Shown here piece after piece: positions 1 to 10,203 of a stretch of DNA of 64,000 bases. The notes under the pieces were generated by a model. That model was given only the letters and a program-made list of their open reading frames with translations, was not told where the DNA came from and ran no database searches. How positions within the stretch are numbered: the first letter of the stretch is position 1; the number at the start of each line of letters is the position of its first letter. The position numbers and the translations under genes are program-made. This DNA comes from Streptomyces globosus (lineage in GTDB: Bacteria; Actinomycetota; Actinomycetes; Streptomycetales; Streptomycetaceae), in the NCBI RefSeq assembly GCF_003325375.1, contig NZ_CP030862.1, positions 561,501 to 625,500 of the forward strand, read 5' to 3'.

Positions 1-725
1 TCGCCCCGGCCGTCGCCCTGCTCCCCTACCTCCTCGTCCTCATCGCCATCCCCGTCGGCCCCGGCGAGGGCGCCGTCGGGCAGGCGATCGACGCGGGCGT
101 GTTCTTCGTCCTCGCCGTCATGGGCGTCGGCGTCCTCGGCAGCCTCATGGCCGGCTGGGCCTCCGCGAACAAGTTCTCCCTCCTCGGCGGCCTGCGCACC
201 GCCGCCCAGCTCCTCGCCTACGAGCTGCCCATGCTGCTCACCGCCGCCTCCGTCGCCATGGCCGCCGGGACCGTGTCCCTGCCCGGCATCGTCGACGCCT
301 TCGAGTGGTGGTGGCTGCCCTGGCAGATCACGGGCGCGCTCGTCTTCTTCGTCGCCGGGCTCGCCGAACTCCAGCGGCCCCCCTTCGACATGCCCGTCGC
401 CGACTCCGAGATCATCTTCGGCGCGTACACCGAGTACACCGGCCTCCGCTTCGCCCTGTTCCTCCTCGCCGAGTACGCCGGCATCGTCGTCCTCTGCGCC
501 CTGACCACCGTCCTCTTCCTCGGCGGCTGGCACGGGCCCGTCGCCGACGGCTGGGTGTGGACCCTCCTCAAGACCGCCGTCCTCGCCTTCGTCGTGATCT
601 GGCTCCGCGTGAGCTACCCGCGCCTGCGCGAGGACCAGCTGCAGAAGCTCGCCTGGACCCTCCTCATCCCGCTCGCGCTCGCCCAGATCGCGCTCACCGG
701 CATCGTGAAGGTGGCGATGAACTGA
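1..725 (+). CDS. nuoH: NADH-quinone oxidoreductase subunit H (partial, 5' end missing)
   Basis: C-terminal 240 residues of the complex I membrane subunit that links the peripheral arm to the proton-pumping membrane arm and helps form the quinone chamber. The reading frame is open from base 3, so the start lies upstream of the window. Seen: repeated hydrophobic helices, the NuoH signature region around [15 protein letters not shown] (bases 366-410), then [14 protein letters not shown], and a final helix ending IVKVAMN. Its TGA overlaps the ATG of nuoI by one base (TGATG at 723-727), so the two are probably translationally coupled. Identity is secure from the RPPFD motif and from the order H-I-J-K-L-M-N. 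Confidence 0.97.
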   Translation, partial: APAVALLPYLLVLIAIPVGPGEGAVGQAIDAGVFFVLAVMGVGVLGSLMAGWASANKFSLLGGLRTAAQLLAYELPMLLTAASVAMAAGTVSLPGIVDAFEWWWLPWQITGALVFFVAGLAELQRPPFDMPVADSEIIFGAYTEYTGLRFALFLLAEYAGIVVLCALTTVLFLGGWHGPVADGWVWTLLKTAVLAFVVIWLRVSYPRLREDQLQKLAWTLLIPLALAQIALTGIVKVAMN

Positions 726-1330
726 TGCCCATCCCCGGATCCGGCCTGGCCAAGGGCCTCGCCGTCACCCTGCGCACGATGACGAAGCGCTCGCACACCG
801 CCCAGTACCCCGAGGTGCAGCCCGAACTCCCGCCCCGCACCCGCGGGGTCATCGGCCTGTTCGAGGAGAACTGCACGGTCTGCATGCTGTGCGCCCGCGA
901 GTGCCCCGACTGGTGCATCTACATCGACTCCCACAAGGAGACGGTGCCCGCCGCCACCCCCGGCGGCCGCGAGCGCAGCCGCAACGTCCTCGACCGCTTC
1001 GCCATCGACTTCTCGCTCTGCATGTACTGCGGCATCTGCATCGAGGTCTGCCCCTTCGACGCCCTCTTCTGGTCGCCGGAGTTCGAGTACGCGGAGACGG
1101 ACATCCTCGACCTCACCCACGAGCGCGACAAGCTCCGCCAGTGGATGTGGACGGTGCCCGCCCCGCCCGCCCTCGACCCCGCCGCGGAGGAGCCCAAGGA
1201 GCTCGCCGCGGCCCGCAAGGCGGCGGACAAGGCCGAAGCCGCCGCCGCGGCTGCCGCAGCCGCAGCCGCCGAGCAGGCCTCCGCCGACCCGGCCGCAGGC
1301 CGCCCGGCCCCCGGGGAGGCGGACGCGTGA
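725..1330 (+). CDS. nuoI: NADH-quinone oxidoreductase subunit I, 2x[4Fe-4S] ferredoxin-like
   Basis: 201-residue peripheral-arm subunit that carries two [4Fe-4S] clusters (N6a/N6b in the complex I literature) and passes electrons toward quinone. Both cysteine motifs are intact: [12 protein letters not shown] near residue 50 and [12 protein letters not shown] near residue 100. The C-terminal 50 residues or so are an Ala/Glu/Lys-rich low-complexity tail with a run of eleven alanines, an extension beyond the usual core. The start is the ATG overlapping the nuoH stop. The end overlaps nuoJ by four bases. Confidence 0.97.
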   Translation: MPIPGSGLAKGLAVTLRTMTKRSHTAQYPEVQPELPPRTRGVIGLFEENCTVCMLCARECPDWCIYIDSHKETVPAATPGGRERSRNVLDRFAIDFSLCMYCGICIEVCPFDALFWSPEFEYAETDILDLTHERDKLRQWMWTVPAPPALDPAAEEPKELAAARKAADKAEAAAAAAAAAAAEQASADPAAGRPAPGEADA

Positions 1331-1941
1331 CCCCCGCATCCACCGCCCTCGCCACCGCGGCGACGGCCGCCGCCGAGCGCGGCTTCCTCTCCCCGACCGG
1401 CGTCGAGATCGCCTTCGTCCTCGTCGGCCTCGCCACCCTCGGCGCAGCCCTCGTCACCGTCACCACCCGCCAACTCGTCCACGCCGCCCTGTGGCTGGTC
1501 GTGGCGCTCGGCGGGATCGCCGTCGAGTACCTGCTGCTCACCGCCGAGTTCATCGCCTGGGTCCAGGTCCTCATCTACCTCGGCTCCGTCGTCGTCCTCC
1601 TCCTCTTCGGCCTCATGCTCACCAAGGCCCCCATCGGCCGCTCCCCGGACGCCGACTCCGGCAACCGGTGGGTCGCCCTCGGCGTCGCCTCCTCCGCCGC
1701 CGCCGCACTCGTCTGGGTGGTCGTCGACGCCTTCCGCACCACCTGGATCGACCTCGACGGCCCCGTCCAGGGCTCCACCCGGGTCACCGGCGAAATCCTC
1801 TTCCGGCACTGGGTGCTGCCGTTCGAGGCCCTGTCCGTCCTCCTCCTCGCCGCCCTCATCGGCGCCATCGTGCTCTCCCGCAAGGACACGGCGGACACCG
1901 CCGCCGCACCCGCCGACGCCACCGACCAGGGGGAGCGCTGA
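1327..1941 (+). CDS. nuoJ: NADH-quinone oxidoreductase subunit J
   Basis: 204-residue membrane subunit of complex I. Hydrophobic helices are seen at about residues 20-40, 45-65 ([21 protein letters not shown]), 68-90 ([21 protein letters not shown]), 115-135 and 165-185. The [20 protein letters not shown] segment is the typical NuoJ/ND6 helix. The start chosen is the GTG at 1327, inside a GTGA overlap with the nuoI stop, which matches the coupling used through this operon. The protein ends in a short Asp/Ala-rich tail. Its stop overlaps the nuoK ATG. Confidence 0.95.
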   Translation: MTPASTALATAATAAAERGFLSPTGVEIAFVLVGLATLGAALVTVTTRQLVHAALWLVVALGGIAVEYLLLTAEFIAWVQVLIYLGSVVVLLLFGLMLTKAPIGRSPDADSGNRWVALGVASSAAAALVWVVVDAFRTTWIDLDGPVQGSTRVTGEILFRHWVLPFEALSVLLLAALIGAIVLSRKDTADTAAAPADATDQGER

Positions 1942-2303
1942 TGCACCTCGCCTACCCCGCCGTGCTCGCGGCGCTCCTCTTCTGCACCGGCCTCTACGGG
2001 GTCCTGGCCCGCCGCAACGCCATCCTGGTCCTGATGTCCGTCGAGCTCATGCTCAACGCCGTCAACCTCAACCTGGTGGCCTTCGACGTCTGGCTGCGCG
2101 ACACCCTCCACGCCGGCCAGGCCCTCACCCTCTTCACCATCGCCATCGCCGCCGCCGAGATCGGCATCGGCCTCGCGATCGTGCTGATGGTCTACCGCAA
2201 CCGGGGCACCTCGGACGTCGACCGGCTGCGCGACACCGCCGAAACCCGCGAACCCGACACGACCGGCACGACCGGCACCGCCCGGCCGGAGGTCGCCGCG
2301 TGA
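1941..2303 (+). CDS. nuoK: NADH-quinone oxidoreductase subunit K
   Basis: 120-residue small membrane subunit, ND4L-like. Three hydrophobic helices are visible, including the family motif [20 protein letters not shown] with the membrane glutamate that belongs to the proton path, and [22 protein letters not shown] with the second conserved glutamate. Family members are usually about 100 residues; here the last 30 or so residues are a hydrophilic Thr/Gly/Glu-rich tail. The ATG overlaps the nuoJ stop by one base and the TGA overlaps the nuoL GTG. Confidence 0.95.
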   Translation: MHLAYPAVLAALLFCTGLYGVLARRNAILVLMSVELMLNAVNLNLVAFDVWLRDTLHAGQALTLFTIAIAAAEIGIGLAIVLMVYRNRGTSDVDRLRDTAETREPDTTGTTGTARPEVAA

Positions 2304-4306
2304 GCACCACCACCCTCGCCGTCCTCGTCCCGCTCCTCCCCTTCCTCGGCGCCGCCGCCGGCCTCCTCCTCGGGCGCACCGCCCCCGGCTTCGTCCGCCC
2401 TCTCGCCGTCCTCCCCGCCCTGGCCGCAGCCGTCCTCGCCGTGCTCGTCGCCGTCCGGCAGGGCGGGGGACCCGCCCTCGACGCCGCCACCGAGCTCACC
2501 CCCACCGGCTCCGTACCGATCGAGCTGTCCCTGCACCTCGACGGCTTCGCCGCCCTGACCGCCGTCCTCGTCGCGACCGTCTCCACCTGCGTCCAGCTGT
2601 ACTCGACGGCCTACCTGCGCGAGGACCCCCGCTACCCCTCGTACGCCGCGCTCGTCTCCCTCTTCACCTCCGCCATGCTCCTCGTCGTCTACTCCGGCGA
2701 CCTGATGGTGCTGCTGGTCGGCTGGGAGGTCATGGGCATCTGCTCCTACTTCCTCGTCGGCCACTACTGGGAGACCGAGGCGGCCCGCTCCGCCTCCCTC
2801 AAGGCGTTACTCGTCACCAAGCTCGGCGACGTCCCCTTCCTGATCGGCCTGTTCGCGCTCGCCGCCGACACCGGCTCCTTCCAGATCACCGACATCCTCG
2901 GCTCCGTCGCCGCGGGCGGGCTCGACCACCCGACCGTGATCGCCCTGCTGCTCCTCGCCGGCGTCGCCGGCAAGTCCGCGCAGTTCCCGCTGCACACCTG
3001 GCTCCCCGACGCCATGGCCGGCCCCACCCCCGTCTCCGCGCTGATCCACGCGGCGACGATGGTCGCCGCCGGCGTGTACTTCATCGCCCGCCTCCTCCCC
3101 GTCTTCACGGCCTCCCGGGCCGCGCTCCTCGTGATGGCCGCCATGGCCGCCGTCACGATGGCCGGCTCCGCCCTCGCCGCCCTCGCCCAGGACGACATCA
3201 AGCGGGTCCTCGCCTACTCCACCATCGGCCAGCTCGGCTACATGACCGGCGCCCTCGCCGTCGGCGACCGCGGCGCCGCCGTCTTCCACCTCCTGTCCCA
3301 CGGCGCCTTCAAGGCCCTCCTCTTCCTCGGCGCCGGCGTGATCATCCACGCCGCCGGCACCAACTCCCTCGCCGCCATGGCCCGCATGGACGGCCTCGCC
3401 CGACGCGTCCCCGACGCCTTCTGGACCATGACGATCGGCCTGCTCGCGCTCGCCGCGATCCCGCCCTTCGCCGGCTTCTTCTCCAAGGAAGCCGTCCTCG
3501 TCGCCGCCGAGAACGCCGCCGCCGGCCACACCGAGGCCGTCCCCGCCGCCGCCGGCTGGCTCGTCCTCGCCTCCGGCGTGCTCACCGCCCTCCTCACCGC
3601 CGCCTACGCGACCCGCCTGTGGCTCATGGCCTTCCGCGGCCGCGGCGCCGCCGCCCCCGACCACGGCAGGCAGCCCCTCGCCATGACCGGCGTCCTGTGG
3701 CTGCTGGCCCTCCCCTCCCTCGCCTTCGGACTGGCCGCCGTCCCGCTCGCCGACTGGTTCGACGGCGGACAGCTCACCCCGACCGCGGCCACCACCGTCC
3801 TCGGCACCGGCGCCGCCGCCGTCGGCGCCCTGCTGACCTACGGCCTGTGGCAGCGCGCCGTCGCCGCCGCCGCGGCCGGCTCCTACCGCAGCGCCGAGCC
3901 CGTGCCCGCCTCCGTCGCCGCCGCCGAATCCGCCGCCGAGGCCCCCGAGGTCGCCGAGGTCACCCACGACCACCCCGCCGTCCCGGCCGGCCCCGCCCCC
4001 GACCCGGGCCGCGCCCTGCTCGGACCGCTCTACCGGCACGCCGCCGCCGGCTTCCACCTCGACGCCGTCTACGACCGGCTGTTCGTCCGGCCCGTCCGCG
4101 CCGCCGCCGGGCTCGTCCGCTTCCTGGACCGCGAGGTCGTCGACACGTACGTCGGCGGGGCCGGCGCCGGGACCAGGCTGCTCGGCAGCCTCGTCCGCCG
4201 CGCCCAGACCGGCAACGTGCAGAGCTACCTGAGCGCCCTGTTCGCCGGCGCCGTGGTCCTGGCGATCGCCACCGCCGTCCTCGCCAACCTCAACGCCGGA
4301 TCGTGA
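2300..4306 (+). CDS. nuoL: NADH-quinone oxidoreductase subunit L (antiporter-like)
   Basis: 668-residue distal proton-pumping subunit, related to Mrp-type antiporters. Motifs seen: [15 protein letters not shown] with the conserved glutamate (about residues 146-160), LVTKLGD (about 172), [20 protein letters not shown] (about 232-251), [16 protein letters not shown] (about 300) and [16 protein letters not shown] helix 8. The C-terminal half continues into the long lateral-helix region, with an Ala/Glu-rich insert near residues 530-560. The GTG start sits in a GTGA overlap with nuoK. Codon 170 (bases 2807-2809) is TTA, read by the rare bldA tRNA in Streptomyces; I found no other in-frame TTA in the window. 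Confidence 0.96.
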   Translation: MSTTTLAVLVPLLPFLGAAAGLLLGRTAPGFVRPLAVLPALAAAVLAVLVAVRQGGGPALDAATELTPTGSVPIELSLHLDGFAALTAVLVATVSTCVQLYSTAYLREDPRYPSYAALVSLFTSAMLLVVYSGDLMVLLVGWEVMGICSYFLVGHYWETEAARSASLKALLVTKLGDVPFLIGLFALAADTGSFQITDILGSVAAGGLDHPTVIALLLLAGVAGKSAQFPLHTWLPDAMAGPTPVSALIHAATMVAAGVYFIARLLPVFTASRAALLVMAAMAAVTMAGSALAALAQDDIKRVLAYSTIGQLGYMTGALAVGDRGAAVFHLLSHGAFKALLFLGAGVIIHAAGTNSLAAMARMDGLARRVPDAFWTMTIGLLALAAIPPFAGFFSKEAVLVAAENAAAGHTEAVPAAAGWLVLASGVLTALLTAAYATRLWLMAFRGRGAAAPDHGRQPLAMTGVLWLLALPSLAFGLAAVPLADWFDGGQLTPTAATTVLGTGAAAVGALLTYGLWQRAVAAAAAGSYRSAEPVPASVAAAESAAEAPEVAEVTHDHPAVPAGPAPDPGRALLGPLYRHAAAGFHLDAVYDRLFVRPVRAAAGLVRFLDREVVDTYVGGAGAGTRLLGSLVRRAQTGNVQSYLSALFAGAVVLAIATAVLANLNAGS

Positions 4307-5904
4307 GCCGTGAGCCAGCCGTGATCGATATCAGCCCGTCCGTGATGCAGCTCCTCCTGGCGTTCGCCGTCGCCGCACCCCTCCTCGGTGCCGCCGCGGC
4401 CCTGCTGCCGCCCCCGCCCGGCCTGAAGGGCAGGAACCCCGAACAGGCCGTGCTCCGCCACGGCGTGACCGTCACCGGCGCCGTCCTCGCCGCGGTCCTC
4501 GCCCTGGCCGCCGGCTTCGACCACGACCAGCCCTCCCGCTTCCAGGCGACCACGGACATCAGCTGGATCCCCGCGCTGAACGTCCGGATCCACCTCGGGG
4601 TCGACGGCATCTCGCTCCCCCTCCTCGTGATGACCGCGCTGCTGTTCTTCCTCTGCGCGCTCTACAGCTACTTCAAGCTGCCGGCAGGCCCCTCCGCCAA
4701 GGCGTTCACCGCGCTCCTCCTCGTCCTGGAGACCGGCACCCTCGCCACCTTCGCCGTCCTCGACCTGATGCTGTTCTTCCTCGCCTTCGAGACGGTCCTC
4801 ATCCCCATGTACTTCCTCATCGCCCGCTGGGGCGGCGACCGGCGGCAGGCCGCCGCCTGGAAGTTCATCCTGTACACGCTCCTCGGCTCCGTCGTGATGC
4901 TGCTCGGCCTGCTCCTCCTCGGCCTGCACGCCGGCACGTTCGACATGACCGCCCTCGCCGCCGACGGCGGCCGCGGGCTGACCGCCACCACCCAGCTGCT
5001 GGCCGTCCTCGCCATCGGCGCCGGCCTCGCCGTGAAGACCCCGATGTGGCCGCTGCACAGCTGGCTGCCCGACGCCCACACGGCCGCCCCCACCGTCGGC
5101 TCCGTCCTCCTGGCCGGCGTCCTGCTGAAGATGGGCACCTACGGGTTCGTCCGCATCCTGCTGCCCGCCACCCCCGACGGCATGGAGACCGTCGCCCCGT
5201 ACCTGGGCGCCTTCGGCGCCGTCGGCATCCTCTACGGATCCCTCGCCTGCCTGTGGCTGGCCCGCAAGGGCAACAAGGGCGACCTGAAGCGGCTCATCGC
5301 GTACTCCTCCGTCGGCCACATGGGCTTCGTCCTCCTCGGCATCGCCTCCATGACCCCGACCGGTGTCAACGGCGCGCTGTTCGCCAACATCGCCCACGGC
5401 CTCATCACCGGCCTTCTCTTCTTCCTCGTCGGCTCCCTCAAGGACCGCTACGGCACCGCCGACCTCGACACGCTCGCCGGCGCCACCGGAGCCGCCCTCT
5501 ACGGCCGCGCCCCGCGCCTCGGCGCGCTCCTCGCCTTCGCGGCGGTCGCCTCGCTCGGCCTGCCCGGACTCGCCGGGTTCTGGGGCGAGATGCTCGCCCT
5601 GTTCGGCGCGTTCGACCCCGCCGAGGGCCTGTCCCGCCCCGCCTTCCTCACCTGGACCGCGATGGGCGCGTTCGGCACCCTCCTCACCGCCGCCTACCTG
5701 CTGGTCGTCGTCCGGCGCGTCTGCATGGGCGACCCCGCGGCGCAGCCGGCCGGCCCCGCCGCCCTCGCCGACGTCCGCGGCTACGAGTTCGCCGCCTGGA
5801 CGCCGCTCGTCGCCCTCACCGTCCTCGCCGGCCTGTGGCCCGCGATCCTCCTCGGCCTCACCGACCCGGCCGTCCAGAAGCTCCTCGCAGGAGGCAAAGC
5901 ATGA
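4303..5904 (+). CDS. nuoM: NADH-quinone oxidoreductase subunit M (antiporter-like)
   Basis: About 533 residues, with roughly 14 hydrophobic helices. This is the middle antiporter-like subunit of the complex I membrane arm. Seen: FETVLIPMYFLIARWGGDRR with the conserved glutamate, KTPMWPLHSWLPDAHTAAPT, and LKRLIAYSSVGHMGFVLLGI. The start is uncertain. GTG 4303 gives the GTGA overlap used elsewhere in the operon (protein begins [12 protein letters not shown] after the start residue). GTG 4321 is 18 bases further in and has no better ribosome site. The stop overlaps the nuoN ATG. Confidence 0.95.
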   Translation: MSREPAVIDISPSVMQLLLAFAVAAPLLGAAAALLPPPPGLKGRNPEQAVLRHGVTVTGAVLAAVLALAAGFDHDQPSRFQATTDISWIPALNVRIHLGVDGISLPLLVMTALLFFLCALYSYFKLPAGPSAKAFTALLLVLETGTLATFAVLDLMLFFLAFETVLIPMYFLIARWGGDRRQAAAWKFILYTLLGSVVMLLGLLLLGLHAGTFDMTALAADGGRGLTATTQLLAVLAIGAGLAVKTPMWPLHSWLPDAHTAAPTVGSVLLAGVLLKMGTYGFVRILLPATPDGMETVAPYLGAFGAVGILYGSLACLWLARKGNKGDLKRLIAYSSVGHMGFVLLGIASMTPTGVNGALFANIAHGLITGLLFFLVGSLKDRYGTADLDTLAGATGAALYGRAPRLGALLAFAAVASLGLPGLAGFWGEMLALFGAFDPAEGLSRPAFLTWTAMGAFGTLLTAAYLLVVVRRVCMGDPAAQPAGPAALADVRGYEFAAWTPLVALTVLAGLWPAILLGLTDPAVQKLLAGGKA

Positions 5905-7487
5905 CGGCCCTGCACGCGGCCACCACCGGCGGCGCCGCCGCGGCCACCGCCACGACCGCCGCAGAACCCGCGGCCGGCCTGGTCCAGAGCATCGACTGGC
6001 TCGCCATCGCCCCCGTCGTCGTCCCGGCCGCCGTCGCCCTTGCCGTCCTCGTCGCCGACCTGTTCGCGACCGAGCGGACGAAGCGGCTCCTCGGCTGGCT
6101 GTCCATCGCCGGCCTCGCCGCCGCCACCGCCCTGCTGCTGCCGCTGCGCGCCGGCGACCGCAGCACCTTCTGCCTGACCGGCGACCCCGGCGCGTGCAGC
6201 TACACCGCCGACCACTTCACCCTCGTCATCCAGTTCCTCGTGCTGGCCGGCGCCCTCGTCACCGCCCTGCTGTCCGTCACCGCGGTCCGCGAGGCCCGCA
6301 TGCCGGACGGCGAGTACTGGTTCCTGCTGCTCTCCTCCGCCGCCGGGGCCGCCCTGCTGCCCGCCTCCCGCGACCTCGCCACCCTGATCGTCGCCCTGGA
6401 GGTCGCCTCCCTGCCCGCCTTCGCCCTCGTCGGCATGCGGCGCGGCGACCGGCTGTCCTCCGAGGCGGCCCTGAAGTTCTTCCTCTCCTCCGTCACCGCC
6501 ACGGCCGTCTCCCTCTTCGGGATCAGCCTCGTCTACGCGGCCACCGGCTCCCTCCACCTGGAGCAGGTCGCCGACCGGCTGGACCACGTCCCCGGACAGC
6601 TCGACACCCTCGCGATGGCCGGCGTCGCGCTCACCCTCGTCGGCTTCGCCTTCAAGACCGCGGCCGTCCCCTTCCACTTCTGGGTGCCGGACACCTACGT
6701 CGGCGCGCCCCTGCCCATCGCCGGATACCTCTCCGTGATCGGCAAGGCCGTCGGCTTCACCGGCCTCATCCTCGTCACCGTCATCGCCTTCCCCGCCTAC
6801 TCCGACATCTGGGGCCCGGCCCTCGCCGTCCTCGCCGCGCTCACCATGACCTTCGGCAACGCGGCCGCCGTCCGGCAGGACCCCGCCCGCCCCCACAGCG
6901 CGGTGCGGCTGCTCGCCTGGTCGTCCGTCGGCCAGGCCGGCTACCTCCTCGTGCCGATCGCCGCCGCCGCGTACTCCGGCCGCGACGAGATCGGCGCCAC
7001 CGTCGCCTACGCGCTCATGTACGCCGCCGCGAACCTCGGCGCGTTCGCCGTGGCCGCGCTCGTCGCCCGCACCAAGCCGCTGCACCGCATCGCCGACTAC
7101 CGCGGCCTGTACGCCGAGCGGCCCGCCGCCGCCCTCGCGCTCGCGTTCTTCCTGCTCTGCCTGGCCGGCCTGCCGCCGGGCATCATCGGGCTGTTCGCGA
7201 AGGTCGCCGTCTTCGGCTCCGCGGTCGACGCGGGACTGGGCTGGCTGGCCGTCGTGATGGCCGCCAACGTCGTCATCGCCCTGTACTACTACCTGCGCTG
7301 GACCGCCCTGCTCTTCAGGGCCCCGGAAGGCGCCGCGGAAGGCGCCGCGGGGGCGGCCGGGGCGCGCGTACGGGCCCCGTGGCCCGTCACCGCCGCGATC
7401 GCCGTCACGGCCGCCGTCTCGGTCCTCCTCTCGGGCGCCCCGCAGGCCGTCCTCCGCTTCGCCTCGGGCACCCTCTTCCCGCACTGA
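5901..7487 (+). CDS. nuoN: NADH-quinone oxidoreductase subunit N (antiporter-like)
   Basis: 528-residue third antiporter-like subunit and last gene of the nuo operon. Seen: [19 protein letters not shown] with the conserved glutamate, [40 protein letters not shown] and [19 protein letters not shown], all typical of NuoN. The ATG at 5901 overlaps the nuoM stop and is preceded by a strong ribosome site, GCAGGAGG at 5887-5894, with 6 bases of spacing. The N-terminal 25 residues are Ala/Thr-rich and poorly conserved by nature. A Gly/Ala-rich loop precedes the last helix. Confidence 0.96.
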   Translation: MTALHAATTGGAAAATATTAAEPAAGLVQSIDWLAIAPVVVPAAVALAVLVADLFATERTKRLLGWLSIAGLAAATALLLPLRAGDRSTFCLTGDPGACSYTADHFTLVIQFLVLAGALVTALLSVTAVREARMPDGEYWFLLLSSAAGAALLPASRDLATLIVALEVASLPAFALVGMRRGDRLSSEAALKFFLSSVTATAVSLFGISLVYAATGSLHLEQVADRLDHVPGQLDTLAMAGVALTLVGFAFKTAAVPFHFWVPDTYVGAPLPIAGYLSVIGKAVGFTGLILVTVIAFPAYSDIWGPALAVLAALTMTFGNAAAVRQDPARPHSAVRLLAWSSVGQAGYLLVPIAAAAYSGRDEIGATVAYALMYAAANLGAFAVAALVARTKPLHRIADYRGLYAERPAAALALAFFLLCLAGLPPGIIGLFAKVAVFGSAVDAGLGWLAVVMAANVVIALYYYLRWTALLFRAPEGAAEGAAGAAGARVRAPWPVTAAIAVTAAVSVLLSGAPQAVLRFASGTLFPH

Positions 7488-7770
7488 CCGCCGGCCGCCC
7501 CGCCGGCCGCCCTCGCCCCGGCCGGCGCCGGCCGCCCTCGCCCGGCCGCCCCGCCGCGACCGCGCCCGCTCCGGCGTCACCCGGACGGAGCAGCGGCCGC
7601 GCCGACCGCCCGCCCCCGCCCCGGCCCGGCCGCGGGGGCGGCCGCCGCCGCGCCCCGCCCCGTACGCCGCGGGAACCACGCGCCCCCACCTCGCGTTGAC
7701 CTGGAAGGGAGGGTCCACTGGACCGTGGACCCCCGCGAGGTTCCCCGCCGCACCACTTGGAGGGCGTACC
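7488..7770. other. GC-rich low-complexity gap after the nuo operon
   Basis: 283 bases without a gene I can support. The first 200 bases are a degenerate repeat of GGCCGCCC/GCCGGCCG words that could form many alternative hairpins, and may serve as the nuoN 3' end, but no single clear terminator stands out. The last 75 bases hold a possible promoter/operator for htpX (separate entry) and its ribosome site GGAGGG at 7759-7764. Confidence 0.5.
7696..7731 (+). promoter_or_regulatory. possible promoter/operator with dyad symmetry upstream of htpX
   Basis: TTGACC at 7696-7701 resembles a -35 box. Downstream lies GGTCCAC (7712-7718), TGGACC spacer, then GTGGACC (7725-7731), a perfect 7-bp inverted repeat. 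The overlapping 13-mer GGTCCACTGGACC (7712-7724) is itself a palindrome apart from its centre base. No good TANNNT -10 is present, so this may be an operator or a promoter for another sigma factor. The site lies 40-75 bases before the htpX start. Function is inferred only from symmetry and position. Confidence 0.35.
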
Positions 7771-8634
7771 GTGCACCGCCGGCACAACGGGCTGAAGACC
7801 GCCGTACTCCTCGGCGGGCTGTCCGCACTCATCATCGTCATCGGAAGCCTCTTCGGCCGGGGCGGCCTGATCATCGCCGTCCTGGTCGCCCTCGCGACGA
7901 ACGCGTACGCGTACTGGAACAGCGACAAGCTGGCTCTACGCGCGATGCGCGCCCGCCCCGTCAGCGAGTTCGAGGCCCCCGCCCTCTACCGGATCGTGCG
8001 CGAGCTCTCCACCTCCGCGCGCCAGCCCATGCCCCGGCTCTACATCTCGCCGACCGCCGCGCCGAACGCCTTCGCCACCGGCCGCAACCCGCGCAACGCC
8101 GCCGTCTGCGTCACCGACGGCATCCTGCGCATACTCGACGAGCGCGAGCTGCGCGGCGTGATCGGACACGAGCTCAGCCACGTCTACAACCGCGACATCC
8201 TGATCTCGTCCGTCGCCGGAGCGCTCGCCTCCGTGATCATGTTCCTGGTGAACTTCGCCTGGCTGATCCCGGTCGGCCGGTCCAGCGACGACGAGGGCCC
8301 CGGCCTCTTCGGCATGCTGCTGGTCATGATCCTGGGCCCGCTCGCCGCCTCCGTCATCCAGCTCGCCATCAGCCGCTCCCGCGAGTACGAGGCGGACGCC
8401 TCCGGAGCCCAGCTCACCGGCGACCCCCTCGCCCTCGCCGGCGCCCTGCGCAAGCTGGACGCCGGCACCAAGCAGCTCCCGCTGCCCCCCGAGCCCCGGC
8501 TGGAGACGGCGAGCCACATGATGATCGCCAACCCGTTCCGCCCAGGCCAGGGCCTTTCTAAGATGTTCTCCACCCACCCCCCGATGGCCGAGCGCATCGC
8601 CCGGCTCGAACAGATGGCAGGCCGCAGACAGTGA
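7771..8634 (+). CDS. htpX: HtpX-like membrane zinc metalloprotease (M48)
   Basis: 287-residue integral membrane endopeptidase of the M48B/HtpX type, thought to remove damaged or misfolded membrane proteins. Two hydrophobic helices lie at about residues 10-50. The zinc motif HELSH is at about 132-136, preceded by GVIG. Two further helices follow (about 148-170 and 180-205). The third zinc ligand is in [13 protein letters not shown] near residue 205. The C-terminus has the [15 protein letters not shown] element found in HtpX proteins. The start is GTG 7771, with GGAGGG six bases upstream. The stop overlaps the next gene (GTGA), so the YccF gene is probably co-translated. Confidence 0.93.
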   Translation: MHRRHNGLKTAVLLGGLSALIIVIGSLFGRGGLIIAVLVALATNAYAYWNSDKLALRAMRARPVSEFEAPALYRIVRELSTSARQPMPRLYISPTAAPNAFATGRNPRNAAVCVTDGILRILDERELRGVIGHELSHVYNRDILISSVAGALASVIMFLVNFAWLIPVGRSSDDEGPGLFGMLLVMILGPLAASVIQLAISRSREYEADASGAQLTGDPLALAGALRKLDAGTKQLPLPPEPRLETASHMMIANPFRPGQGLSKMFSTHPPMAERIARLEQMAGRRQ

Positions 8635-9023
8635 AGACCATCCTCAACGTCATCTGGCTCGTCCTCAGCGGCGTCTGGCTGTTCCTGGGCTACTGCCTCG
8701 CGGGCGTGCTCCTGTGCATCACGATCATCGGCATCCCCTTCGGCATAGCCGCCTTCCGCATCGCCGTCTACGCCCTGTGGCCCTTCGGGTACACCACGGT
8801 CGAGAGGCGCGACGCCGGAGCCCCGTCCTGCGTCGGCAACGTGCTGTGGCTCGTCCTCGCCGGCTGGTGGCTGGCCCTGGGCCACATCGCGACCGGCATC
8901 GCGCTGTGCCTCACGATCATCGGCATCCCGTTCGGCATCGCGAACTTCAAGATGGTCCCGCTCTCCCTGCTCCCGCTGGGCCGCGAGATCGTCCCCACCG
9001 ACGCCCCGTTCGCCTCCCGATAG
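8631..9023 (+). CDS. YccF domain-containing inner-membrane protein
   Basis: 130-residue membrane protein made of two similar halves. Each half has an [20 protein letters not shown] helix followed by [17 protein letters not shown] (first half) or [17 protein letters not shown] (second half), the duplicated YccF signature. Function in the family is unknown. The GTG start is in a GTGA overlap with htpX, suggesting the two proteins are made together, perhaps in membrane quality control (inference). Four hydrophobic stretches are likely. Confidence 0.88.
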   Translation: MKTILNVIWLVLSGVWLFLGYCLAGVLLCITIIGIPFGIAAFRIAVYALWPFGYTTVERRDAGAPSCVGNVLWLVLAGWWLALGHIATGIALCLTIIGIPFGIANFKMVPLSLLPLGREIVPTDAPFASR

Positions 9024-9074
9024 GCGGCCCGCAGGCGCCCCGGTACCGAAGCAACCCACGGTCAGGAAGAACCA

Positions 9075-10082
9075 GTGTCGGCAGCGCGCACGGGCACGAC
9101 CCTGTCGGTCATCGTGCCGATGTACAACGAGGAGGAGGCCCTCCCCGCCCTCGTCGCCCGGCTCCGCCCGGTCCTCGACGGCACCGGCGCCCCCTACGAG
9201 GTCCTCGCCGTCGACGACGGCAGCACCGACGGCACCGCGGAACTCCTGGAGAAGCACCGCGCCGACTGGCCCGAGCTGCGGATCATCCGGCTCCGCGGCA
9301 ACTCAGGCCACCAGGCCGCCCTCCGCGCCGGACTGCACCGCTCCCGCGGCGCCTACGTGGCCAGCCTCGACGCCGACCTCCAGGACCCGCCCGAGAAGGT
9401 CCCGGAGATGCTGGACCTCGCCCGCGCCGAGAACCTCGACATCGTCTACGGCGTCCGCTCCGACCGCAGCACCGACACCGGCTTCAAACGCCGCACCGCC
9501 GGCGCCTACTACTGGCTGATGCGGCGCCTCGTCGGCAAACAGGTGCCCGCACAGGCCGGGGACTTCCGGCTGCTCAGCCGCGAGGCCGTCGAGGCCCTCA
9601 AGGCCCTGCCCGACCAGCACCAGGTCTACCGGCTCCTCGTCCCCTGGCTCGGCTTCCCCAGCGGCCAGGTCACCTACCGGCGCGGCGAGCGCGTCGCGGG
9701 CGAGACCAAGTACCCGCTGAGCAAGATGATCCGCCTCGCCGCGGACGGCATCACCAACTTCTCCGCCGCCCCGCTGCGCATCGCGACCTGGCTCGGCGCG
9801 GTCAGCTTCGTCGCCTGCCTCCTGCTGATCTGCGCCAGCCTGGTGGTGTTCCTGCTGGGCCGGACCGTGCCCGGCTGGACCTCGCTGTTCGTCGCGATGC
9901 TGTTCCTCGGCGGCGTCCAGCTGATCTGCGTCGGCCTGCTCGGCGAGTACATCGGCCGCATCTACACCGCCGTCCAGCGCCGCCCCACGTACTTCGTCGG
10001 CTACGACTCGGCCGACGCCGCAGCCGAGGCCGACGCCGGCCGCGCGGAAGACCGGGAGCCCGGCCGTCCGGACGGCGCCTGA
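9075..10082 (+). CDS. family 2 glycosyltransferase, DPM1/GtrB type with two C-terminal helices
   Basis: 335 residues. The N-terminal GT-A domain has SVIVPMYNEEEALPALV, the nucleotide-binding DDGSTDGT, and the DXD-like SLDADLQDPPE. Two membrane helices follow (about 240-265 and 275-300), and the GEYIGRIYTAVQRRPTY element typical of GtrB/ArnC/Dpm1-like enzymes that load sugars onto polyprenyl phosphate. GTG start at 9075 with AGGAAG about 6 bases upstream. A 51-base gap separates it from the YccF gene, so it may share that transcript. Donor sugar cannot be told from sequence. It is convergent with the YajQ-like gene. Confidence 0.88.
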   Translation: MSAARTGTTLSVIVPMYNEEEALPALVARLRPVLDGTGAPYEVLAVDDGSTDGTAELLEKHRADWPELRIIRLRGNSGHQAALRAGLHRSRGAYVASLDADLQDPPEKVPEMLDLARAENLDIVYGVRSDRSTDTGFKRRTAGAYYWLMRRLVGKQVPAQAGDFRLLSREAVEALKALPDQHQVYRLLVPWLGFPSGQVTYRRGERVAGETKYPLSKMIRLAADGITNFSAAPLRIATWLGAVSFVACLLLICASLVVFLLGRTVPGWTSLFVAMLFLGGVQLICVGLLGEYIGRIYTAVQRRPTYFVGYDSADAAAEADAGRAEDREPGRPDGA

Positions 10083-10149
10083 CGCCCCCGCACCACGGCC
10101 CGCCGCCCACGCCCCGCAGGCCGGCCGCCCCCGGTGCACACCAGAACGC

Positions 10150-10194
10150 CCCCCGGCCGTCGGCGACGGCGGGAGGCGCCTTCCGGGCCGGGGG
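10150..10194. terminator. hairpin between convergent genes
   Basis: CCCCCGGCC (10150-10158) pairs with GGCCGGGGG (10186-10194) around a 27-base GC-rich loop. It lies between the GT2 gene (plus) and the YajQ-like gene (minus), so it could end transcription from either side. No T-run. Confidence 0.5.
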
Positions 10195-10203
10195 CCACCC
10201 GGC

